A stretch of DNA of 25,941 nucleotides. Source: a virus. Positions 9,738 through 15,775 of this stretch are shown here, one piece after another. The stretch's first letter is position 1, and every line of letters begins with the position of its first letter. Position numbers and translations under genes: made by a program. The notes under the pieces are model-generated. The model did no database searches, was not told where the DNA came from, and saw only the letters and a program-made list of their open reading frames with translations. The stretch spans positions 1-25,941 of the IMG/VR virus record IMGVR_UViG_3300045135_001024; one strand, given 5' to 3'.

Positions 9738-10547
9738 ATGGCAACACTAGGAACATATTATTTTGATACTGCAAGCTTTGCAAATGCAACTACTGTTTAT
9801 GACGATGCGAATTTAACTACAGTATCAGCTAATGGGTGGTATTCAGACTCGTCTATAGTTAGAAAGCAGGTATCAGGGGTATTATTGGCAGCTCAAAGTT
9901 GTGCTGTGCCTACTCCAACTCCTACACCTACACCCACGCCTACTCCCACACCTAGTCCAACGCCTACACCTAGTCCCAGTCCAACGCCTACACCAAGTCC
10001 AAGCCCTACGCCTAGTCCAACGCCAGGGCCTACGCCTAGTCCTAGTCCAACTCCGAGCCCTAGTCCAACTCCTAGTCCAGCTCCGACTTATGACTATTTA
10101 TTACAACAATGTTCAACTGGACAGCAATACAATGTTTCATTACCACAACAAGTAAGCTATGGAACTTCTGTAGAATATGCGGGTCAATGTTGGGAGGTAT
10201 ATGGTCCAAATACAGGAACGCCACAAGCGATATCTCCTCAAGGATACTATTCAAACTGTACAGCTTGTGCAGGAACGCCTAGTCCTAGTCCAACACCTAG
10301 CCCTTCACCTAGTCCTACACCGACACCTAGCCCAACTTGCTATGCTATTTATTTACAAAAAAGTACTTCTGTTTGCTCGGGAACTTATAATTCTTATTTC
10401 TTTGACACCTCTTCTTTAAGCACAGCTACAATTGCTTTTGCTAACAGTGGATGTAGCACATATGCAACGCCAGGGTATTATACGCAAGGTGCTTCATATA
10501 GATATTGGAATGGCTCAAGTTTCACTTTATCAGGAAGTTGCTATTAA
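9738..10547 (+). CDS. Modular Pro-Thr/Pro-Ser fibre protein
   Basis: A 269-residue probable virion surface protein, not assignable to a named family. Three small beta-type modules are joined by two Pro-rich linkers. Residues 1-57 ([23 protein letters not shown], ending in Cys) form the first module, followed by a 59-residue PT/PS linker (58-116). The second module, residues 117-180, carries LLQQC...GQCWEVYG...NCTAC. Then come a 19-residue PS/PT linker (181-199) and a C-terminal module ending GSCY. The second module is clearly related to the N-terminus of the 610-residue protein at 13510 (RLQSC...GNCWKVYG...GCTLC). Modules tend to begin or end at Cys, suggesting intramodule disulfides or metal sites. 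It lies 9 bp after the muzzle-type gene and just before the hydroxylase, so it is a plausible substrate for the modifying enzymes. Confidence 0.7.
   Translation: MATLGTYYFDTASFANATTVYDDANLTTVSANGWYSDSSIVRKQVSGVLLAAQSCAVPTPTPTPTPTPTPTPSPTPTPSPSPTPTPSPSPTPSPTPGPTPSPSPTPSPSPTPSPAPTYDYLLQQCSTGQQYNVSLPQQVSYGTSVEYAGQCWEVYGPNTGTPQAISPQGYYSNCTACAGTPSPSPTPSPSPSPTPTPSPTCYAIYLQKSTSVCSGTYNSYFFDTSSLSTATIAFANSGCSTYATPGYYTQGASYRYWNGSSFTLSGSCY
9909..10085 (+). repeat. Pro-Thr/Pro-Ser linker repeat
   Basis: Fifty-nine codons with Pro at nearly every second position and Thr or Ser between, one Gly and one Ala. The DNA is an irregular mix of CCTAGTCCAACG-like 12-mers. Ser codons here are AGT/AGC, which cannot arise from ACN by wobble changes, so the Ser content reflects separate units. 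Confidence 0.92.
10278..10334 (+). repeat. Pro-Ser/Pro-Thr linker repeat
   Basis: Nineteen codons of alternating Pro with Ser or Thr separate the CWEVYG module from the C-terminal module of the same protein. It shares CCTAGTCCTAGT-type units with the longer linker upstream. Confidence 0.9.
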
Positions 10548-10569
10548 TTTGTATCTTTATACAAATTAA
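10544..10569 (+). promoter_or_regulatory. Perfect 11-bp palindrome with degenerate promoter element before the oxygenase gene
   Basis: TTAATTTGTAT and ATACAAATTAA form a perfect inverted repeat around the loop CTTT, 5 bp before the ATG at 10575, and the left arm includes the stop codon of the preceding gene. Inside it, TATCTTTA (10552-10559) differs from the Bacteroidota -7 element TAnnTTTG only at the last base. No well-placed TTG was found upstream. It could be an operator over a weak promoter or an mRNA hairpin affecting expression of the enzyme genes. No T tract follows, so a classical terminator is unlikely. Confidence 0.55.
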
Positions 10570-10574
10570 ATCTA

Positions 10575-11720
10575 ATGGTTGAAATACAGAATTTTCTCAC
10601 TCAAGATGAGTGCAGTGGACTAATTCAAATTATAGAGAAAAACCACCAACCTTCTACAGTGGTTTCGGGTTCTGGAGGAACTTCTATAGATGACAAAAGT
10701 CGAACGTCAAGCACTTGTAATTTAAGTCACACCGACCCCTTAGTAAAAAGTGTTTTCTCAAAAATAGCAAACCATCTAGGTTTGGATGAAAAGAGAGGTG
10801 AAAACATTCAAGGTCAGCTCTATGAGGTAGGTCAATACTTTAGACCTCATCACGATTTTTTTAGTGGTCCTGCTTATAATGAGCATTGTTTGCATAGCGG
10901 AAACAGAACGCACACCTTGATGATTTATTTAAATGATGACTTTGAGGGTGGTGGAACTAACTTTCCAAAGCTTAATACCATAACTCAGCCAGAGACAGGG
11001 AAAGCTGTAACTTGGGAGAATATGATAGATGGCCAAACTCAAGAGGACACTATGCACGAGGGTATGCCAGTAACGTCAGGGAAAAAATATATTATTACAT
11101 CGTGGTGGAGAGAGCGCGAATGGGGAGCGGCTAAGCCTGCTCCGCTCAAAGTAGTTCCTAATATACCTAAGCTTACTGATATTGGTTTTGATGTTGTAAA
11201 AGTGCCAGACCATATATGGGGTATTATTCAGGATTCATACCATATATTAAAAGACAGAACTGTAGAAGAAGACTTTCCAGGTAAAGAAACATTCATACAA
11301 GGAGGTAGTCAACTGATGTCGTATGATAATATACCACACATAAGAGGCATGATACACAATCAGCTTTTGCCGATACACCGAGAGTTTGCAGGAGTTGATA
11401 TAGAGCCTACATTTGTGTATGGTATAAGGTCGTACCTAAGAGGAGCAACGCTTGCTATGCACACAGACAGAATAGAAACTCATCATGTTTCATCTATAAT
11501 TATAGTTGATAAAGATTTAAAGTGTGGATGTCAAAGCAGAGAGTTTGGAGACGATTGGCCGCTAGATATCAAAGGGCATGATGGCAACTCTTATAAGGTT
11601 TATGCAGAGCCTGGAGATATGATACTTTATGAATCTGCATTATGCGAGCACGGAAGAACAGAGCCTTTTCAAGGGACTTTTTATAGAAACTTTTTTATGC
11701 ACTATAAAATTGTTCAGTGA
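10575..11720 (+). CDS. Two-domain 2-oxoglutarate/Fe(II) oxygenase, prolyl 4-hydroxylase type
   Basis: A 381-residue enzyme predicted to hydroxylate its substrate using O2, 2-oxoglutarate and Fe(II). The N-terminal domain (about 1-182) has the full prolyl 4-hydroxylase pattern: YEVGQYFRPHHDFF with iron ligands His92 and Asp94, RTHTLMIYLNDDFEGGGTNFP, the distal ligand His161 in HEGMPV, and the 2-oxoglutarate-binding Lys171 ten residues later in SGKKYI. The C-terminal domain (about 195-381) looks like a second, different 2OG oxygenase: YGIRSYLRGATLAMHTDRIETHH with His296 and Asp298, then GDMILYESALCEHGR with His359, and Arg361 or Arg371 as candidate 2-oxoglutarate contact. Both sites appear intact. 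It is flanked by proteins with Pro-Thr linkers, overlaps the radical SAM gene by 4 bp (GTGA), and precedes a hydroxyproline-type glycosyltransferase, so Pro in the linkers is the natural candidate substrate (inference). Confidence 0.87.
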   Translation: MVEIQNFLTQDECSGLIQIIEKNHQPSTVVSGSGGTSIDDKSRTSSTCNLSHTDPLVKSVFSKIANHLGLDEKRGENIQGQLYEVGQYFRPHHDFFSGPAYNEHCLHSGNRTHTLMIYLNDDFEGGGTNFPKLNTITQPETGKAVTWENMIDGQTQEDTMHEGMPVTSGKKYIITSWWREREWGAAKPAPLKVVPNIPKLTDIGFDVVKVPDHIWGIIQDSYHILKDRTVEEDFPGKETFIQGGSQLMSYDNIPHIRGMIHNQLLPIHREFAGVDIEPTFVYGIRSYLRGATLAMHTDRIETHHVSSIIIVDKDLKCGCQSREFGDDWPLDIKGHDGNSYKVYAEPGDMILYESALCEHGRTEPFQGTFYRNFFMHYKIVQ

Positions 11721-12625
11721 TAAATTTTATACAAATAGACCCTAATGGTTTGTGCAACGCAGGATGTTGGTTTTGCCCAGTTTCAATTCACGGGAATCCT
11801 AGCGAGCATAGAAGTCAAATGCCACCAGAGCTTTATGAATCTATTATAAAGCAAATAGTAGAATTAAAAGGCGAGCTTGTAAATCCAAGGCTGCATTTTG
11901 TATATGCCTCTCATTATAATGAGGTGTTATTGTACAGGCATTTTGAGGAAATGTTACAGATACTACAAAAGTATAATCTTACATTATGCTTGCTAACTAA
12001 TGGTGTTCCCTTGACTCCAAATAAAATAGACCTTATAAATAAATATCCTGGAGTGGTTTCTCAAATAGCAATCAACGCACCAGTATACCAAAGGGAGTTG
12101 TTTGAAAAAAGAACAGGTATGCGTGAGAAGTTATTTGAAACACTAATCAATAACATTTATTATGCTCAAAACAATCTCATAAATAAAAATATATTGTTGT
12201 TGCAAATCAATGGTATTGACAACAGGTCTAATATTATCAAGCTAAAAAACTTTCCAGAGCTGCAACCGAACGAACTGGAAACGCAAACTAGAATAGCAAA
12301 GCAATTATTCCCAGGAATAAGCGTTACGACTCAATGGAATCTTATTGACAGAGCTGGATTATTGCAAGATGTTATGGGGAATCCTCTACCTGAAGGCAAG
12401 GTTATAGGATGTTCTTCTAAAAGAGATACAGAGTGGCTTCATGTTACACCAAAAGGTGAAGTGTTTTTATGTTGTAATGATTACAATATGGACTATGTAT
12501 TTGGAGATTTGAATAAACAAACTTTAAAAGAAATCTGGACAGGGCAAAAGCGACAAGAGGTTATGCAAAAAGCTTTTGGAGAAATATGTACATCTTGTTC
12601 AGTTGCAATTTTTAATCATGAATGA
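11717..12625 (+). CDS. Radical SAM enzyme with SPASM-like C-terminus
   Basis: A 302-residue enzyme of the radical S-adenosylmethionine superfamily. The N-terminus holds the cluster motif C13-x3-C17-x2-C20 (NGLCNAGCWFCPV). The C-terminal part has a SPASM-type arrangement: Cys232, then LHVTPKGEVFLCCND with Cys252/253, FGDLNKQTLKEIW, and Cys291/Cys294 (ICTSC), which probably bind an auxiliary Fe-S cluster. SPASM enzymes commonly modify peptides or proteins, but some act on sugars or cofactors, and the substrate cannot be read from sequence. The start is GTG at 11717, overlapping the oxygenase stop as GTGA, which fixes the start just before the cluster motif and suggests coupled translation. The end overlaps the glycosyltransferase by 8 bp. 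The tight order argues that all three enzymes act on one target. Confidence 0.85.
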   Translation: MINFIQIDPNGLCNAGCWFCPVSIHGNPSEHRSQMPPELYESIIKQIVELKGELVNPRLHFVYASHYNEVLLYRHFEEMLQILQKYNLTLCLLTNGVPLTPNKIDLINKYPGVVSQIAINAPVYQRELFEKRTGMREKLFETLINNIYYAQNNLINKNILLLQINGIDNRSNIIKLKNFPELQPNELETQTRIAKQLFPGISVTTQWNLIDRAGLLQDVMGNPLPEGKVIGCSSKRDTEWLHVTPKGEVFLCCNDYNMDYVFGDLNKQTLKEIWTGQKRQEVMQKAFGEICTSCSVAIFNHE

Positions 12626-13487
12626 AAGTATATTTGTTAATATAGCATCGTATAAGGATAGTGATTTAATACCAACCATAGACGATTTATATACAAGAGC
12701 CGCTCAGCCAGAAAGAGTTTTTGTTGGCGTTTTTTTACAAGACACACCTCAAGCAACAATAGATGTGCTAAGTATATTGAAGGGGCATCCTTACAGAAAC
12801 AATATGTTCTTACAGACTATTGATGCTAATAAAGCTAAAGGTTGTGGATGGGCAAGAAATGTAATATCAAAACATCTATATGGTGGGCAGGATTACTTTA
12901 TGTGTGTTGATTCGCACTCAAGGTTTTTAAATAATTGGGATACCACTTATATAGACATATATAAAAACGCTCCAGAGAATGCAGTAATAAGTGTGTTTCC
13001 ACAATCTTTTGATTTTAATCAGTCATACGAGCAGTATACCAAAAGAAATATAGCTACTATATACACGCCTCACGAACTTCCTTGGACATCTGCTTTTAAT
13101 AAACCACACTGTCAAAGACATCCTAAGATGGCCTATGAAAGAGTAAATCAAATATCTGGAGGTAATATTTTTGGAGATAAGAGATTGGCAAAAGCTATAA
13201 CATTAGACGATTATACATTTAAACATAATCAAGAACAAGAGATATACTCACTACTTATATATCTACATGGTTTAGATTTATATGCAATACCACAAAATAT
13301 AGTGTGGCATAAATACATAACTACAGATACTTACAGGGAATTATTTCAACCTAAAGACATAGAATATCGTTTGAATTTTCTACACGATTTAGAGTACAAA
13401 CAAAAAGACAGAACTATAAAAGACTGGGTCGCTTTGATACAAGCTGATTGTGATGACTGTAAAAAGACAAAGCAATTAAATTCGTAA
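12618..13487 (+). CDS. GT60-like (GNT1/Skp1-type) glycosyltransferase
   Basis: A 289-residue glycosyltransferase. The frame is open from an upstream ATG at 12576, but ATG 12618 gives MNESIFVNIASYKD, where the domain begins, and a short overlap with the previous gene. Family features, from memory of the GlcNAc/GNT1 family (CAZy GT60): IFVNIASYKDSDLIPTIDDL at the start, PERVFVGVFLQ (residues 31-41), GCGWARN (75-81), the DxD-like Asp98-Ser-His100 in CVDSHSRF followed by NNWD, QISGGNIFGD, and LYAIPQNIVWHKY near the end. Characterised members transfer alpha-GlcNAc from UDP-GlcNAc to hydroxyproline of Dictyostelium Skp1 or to Thr of Trypanosoma mucins. No signal peptide or membrane segment is seen, so it is cytosolic. 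Neighbouring Pro-Thr linkers offer both acceptor types. Donor and acceptor specificity are inferred. Confidence 0.78.
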   Translation: MNESIFVNIASYKDSDLIPTIDDLYTRAAQPERVFVGVFLQDTPQATIDVLSILKGHPYRNNMFLQTIDANKAKGCGWARNVISKHLYGGQDYFMCVDSHSRFLNNWDTTYIDIYKNAPENAVISVFPQSFDFNQSYEQYTKRNIATIYTPHELPWTSAFNKPHCQRHPKMAYERVNQISGGNIFGDKRLAKAITLDDYTFKHNQEQEIYSLLIYLHGLDLYAIPQNIVWHKYITTDTYRELFQPKDIEYRLNFLHDLEYKQKDRTIKDWVALIQADCDDCKKTKQLNS

Positions 13488-13492
13488 ATTTG
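13485..13492 (+). promoter_or_regulatory. Bacteroidota -7 promoter element
   Basis: TAAATTTG matches TAnnTTTG and is followed by TAGTTAAAT, the same flank as at 15349. It overlaps the glycosyltransferase stop and lies 18 bp before the ATG at 13510. No TTG was found at a proper -33 distance, so strength is uncertain. Confidence 0.5.
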
Positions 13493-13509
13493 TAGTTAAA
13501 TAATAACCT

Positions 13510-15342
13510 ATGTCGTTTTACTATAGGCTACAAAGCTGCGATAATTCAAGTGTTTTTGTTGATGCGTCTTTTACCACGCAACAATCCATCAACCATACTT
13601 ACCAAATATATGGTCTTGCCCCTGGACAAGGAGTTGGTAATTGTTGGAAAGTATATGGTATCGCCTCATCAGGACAATTTATAACTATAGCAGCAGACTA
13701 TGGTATTAATGGGTGTACGCTTTGTAACACTCCCACCCCTACACCTACACCAGTTACTTCATATGCTTGGCAGTTTAATGCGGTACAGGGTAATGGTTCG
13801 TTTGTTAAGCCAACCTCCTGCGTAAACTGTCCTGTAACAGTATACTCTGACGTAAATTCGTATAGTGGTGTAACCTGTGGAACACAGCACTTTTGGGTAG
13901 ACGCTAATCTTACTACACCATTTAATGGTAGTAATCAATTTTATATAGCCACCCCAGGTTCGTCTCCAGCAACAGGAACGGGAATGTTGCTTATTGAGCC
14001 TGACGGAACTGTAACTAATAAGTACGACTGTAGTGGAACGAATATATGCGGAGGAGTTCCTACACCTACACCCACGCCTACACCCACGCCTACACCCACC
14101 CCGACACCTACACCCACACCTACACCGATTCCTGTAACTCCTGACTATTGTCTGAGCGGCACGAATGCCACAACAATTCAGGCTATTGGTTCGGGCAATG
14201 TATTTGTCTTTGGCGGTAATTATGGTATATATGGTACAGGAACTGGTATATTTGTTTTAACTGGTGTCCCATCGGCGCATCCTATTGCTATCCAAAACTT
14301 TGGCAAAACAAGTTTGATAGAATATGATGGACAGTATAGCGCAGGAACTAAGACAGGATTAGACGGAAATGTATATGAATATTTTTATGGAGATGTAACT
14401 ATCACAGTTACTGGCAATTATGGCACACTAAGTTATGAGTGTTATAACCATGGATATATGGGGGGTCAGAACAACTTGATGTTTGATAATGCCACTTGTC
14501 CTAACTTACAGCCTCCTATCATACCTCCTCAAGGAGACCCTACTTTGCTTTATACTCTTACTTATAGTGACAGTGTAAAAGGATGGCCTTCATTCTACTC
14601 TTACTATCCAGACTGGACAATAGGTATGAATAATTATTTCTACAGCTTCAAGGGTGGTAATTTATACAGACACAATACCAACGAGGTTAGAAATAATTTT
14701 TACAATGTACAGCACAACTCCACTATAACAAGTGTATTTAATGAGCAGCCACTAGAGAATAAGTTATTTAAAACCATAAACTTAGAATCAGACAGCTCAT
14801 GGTCTGTTACATTAGACAGTGATATACAAACAGGAGCTACCATAGATAGTACTTGGTTTGAGAAGAAAGAGGGAGCTTGGTTTGCATATATAAGAAACAA
14901 CGGAACACAGCCAGCAGGTTCTGATGAATATTCGATGCGCTCTGTGAATGGTATCGGTAGAAGTTCTTCGGTAAGTATTGTAGGCACAAGTACTATAATA
15001 AACTTTGCAACCAATCCATTAATAGAGATAGGAAGTGATATAGCGGTAGGAGATATAGTTTATTACGCTCCGCCTCCTTACACTTCTATAGAGATGGCGG
15101 GGCAAGTAATAGCTATAAATATAGACTTGCAGAACGCCACTAACAATATAGTTATAGACAACTCAATCTCTGGAGCGGTAACTATACCAATTCAAGATGG
15201 GTTTATAATGTACATTAAAAATCAGCAGGCTGAATCTAACGGAGTGTTAGGTCATTACTGCCAATTTACAATAACAAATACAGATACTACAGCTACTGAG
15301 TTATTCGCAGTAGAGTCGGAAGTAATGAAAAGCTATCCCTAA
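13510..15342 (+). CDS. Modular tail/fibre protein with Pro-Thr linkers and a cupredoxin-like domain
   Basis: A 610-residue probable virion protein. Residues 1-73 repeat the CWxVYG module of the 269-residue protein (RLQSC, GNCWKVYG, GCTLC). A 7-residue PT linker (75-81) leads to a module (82-183) related to those in the 1863-residue protein (FWVDANLTTPFNG). A 25-residue PT linker (184-208) precedes a beta domain, about 211-330, with His257 and the motif YEC311YNH314GYM317GG. That is the His...Cys-x2-His-x2-Met ligand set of type 1 copper (plastocyanin-like) sites. The C-terminal half (YSDSVKGWPSFYSYYPDW, NNYFYSFKGGNLYRHN, NKLFKTINLESDSSW, FEKKEGAWFAYIRN) resembles a domain common in large tail structural proteins of marine and Bacteroidota phages, so the protein is very likely virion-associated. 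It has its own putative promoter and sits directly after the glycosyltransferase. Confidence 0.75.
   Translation: MSFYYRLQSCDNSSVFVDASFTTQQSINHTYQIYGLAPGQGVGNCWKVYGIASSGQFITIAADYGINGCTLCNTPTPTPTPVTSYAWQFNAVQGNGSFVKPTSCVNCPVTVYSDVNSYSGVTCGTQHFWVDANLTTPFNGSNQFYIATPGSSPATGTGMLLIEPDGTVTNKYDCSGTNICGGVPTPTPTPTPTPTPTPTPTPTPTPIPVTPDYCLSGTNATTIQAIGSGNVFVFGGNYGIYGTGTGIFVLTGVPSAHPIAIQNFGKTSLIEYDGQYSAGTKTGLDGNVYEYFYGDVTITVTGNYGTLSYECYNHGYMGGQNNLMFDNATCPNLQPPIIPPQGDPTLLYTLTYSDSVKGWPSFYSYYPDWTIGMNNYFYSFKGGNLYRHNTNEVRNNFYNVQHNSTITSVFNEQPLENKLFKTINLESDSSWSVTLDSDIQTGATIDSTWFEKKEGAWFAYIRNNGTQPAGSDEYSMRSVNGIGRSSSVSIVGTSTIINFATNPLIEIGSDIAVGDIVYYAPPPYTSIEMAGQVIAINIDLQNATNNIVIDNSISGAVTIPIQDGFIMYIKNQQAESNGVLGHYCQFTITNTDTTATELFAVESEVMKSYP
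13732..13752 (+). repeat. Short Pro-Thr linker
   Basis: Seven codons of alternating Pro and Thr join the Cys-rich first module to the second module of the 610-residue protein. Confidence 0.85.
14059..14133 (+). repeat. Pro-Thr linker repeat
   Basis: Twenty-five codons of alternating Pro and Thr (one Ile near the end). The DNA is built largely from CCTACACCCACG-like 12-mers, a different unit from the CCAACTCCGACT unit of the 1863-residue gene, so the two arrays expanded separately or have diverged. Confidence 0.92.
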
Positions 15343-15348
15343 AATTAG

Positions 15349-15356
15349 TATCTTTG
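15349..15356 (+). promoter_or_regulatory. Bacteroidota -7 promoter element before the acetyltransferase
   Basis: TATCTTTG matches TAnnTTTG exactly and is followed by TAGTTAAATG, whose last three bases are the start codon at 15364. No clear -33 TTG was found. It would drive the acetyltransferase and the three internal-protein genes with an almost leaderless mRNA. Confidence 0.6.
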
Positions 15357-15363
15357 TAGTTAA

Positions 15364-15774
15364 ATGAAATTAAATATTAGACCACTTGAAGAGTCTGACT
15401 ATGAGCAGATTTTAGTAGGTTGGTGGAAAGATTGGAAATGGGAACCTCCTTTAAAAGATTTTCTGCCAGACGATGCTAAGAGTGGACTGATAGTTTATGA
15501 TGATAATACCCCTGTTTGCGCAGGATTTATATATATGACAAATTCAAAAGTAGCTTGGGTGGATTGGATTATATCTAATAAAAATTACACTGATAAAACA
15601 GGAAGAAAGGCGTCTTTGTCTTTATTAATAGAGACTCTTACTAATGCAGCAAAAAATGCTGGAAGTAAATTCACTTATGCCCTAATAAAGCATGATGGTT
15701 TAATTAAAACATATGAAGAGCTGGGATATATACAAGGGGATAGTTATAACAAGGAAATGATAAAAGTATTATAG
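15364..15774 (+). CDS. GNAT-family N-acetyltransferase
   Basis: A 136-residue protein with GNAT layout: N-terminal MKLNIRPLEESDYEQIL, a WWKDWKWEPP segment, strand GLIVYDDNTPVCAGFIYM, strand WVDWIISNKNY, a basic acetyl-CoA-loop region DKTGRKASLSLLIETL (about 77-91) and the terminal YEELGYIQGD. From memory, near-identical short acetyltransferases recur in the virion operons of uncultured marine phages beside internal proteins. The substrate is unknown; virion proteins, host proteins or small molecules are all possible. It begins a putative transcription unit (promoter element 7 bp upstream) and ends one base before the next ATG. Confidence 0.75.
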   Translation: MKLNIRPLEESDYEQILVGWWKDWKWEPPLKDFLPDDAKSGLIVYDDNTPVCAGFIYMTNSKVAWVDWIISNKNYTDKTGRKASLSLLIETLTNAAKNAGSKFTYALIKHDGLIKTYEELGYIQGDSYNKEMIKVL

Positions 15775-15775
15775 T

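Noticed and set aside
8935-10419. Leu/Gln/Arg-rich + strand ORFs in other frames over the Pro-Thr and Pro-Ser linkers
   Set aside because: They arise from out-of-frame reading of the 6- and 12-bp repeats and contain no recognisable motif.
12576-12617. Earlier ATG start for the glycosyltransferase
   Set aside because: The extra 14 residues are the out-of-frame reading of the radical SAM C-terminus; the domain begins at the next Met.
8634-15342. Diversity-generating retroelement acting on the fibre modules
   Set aside because: No reverse transcriptase gene and no template/variable repeat pair are visible in this window.
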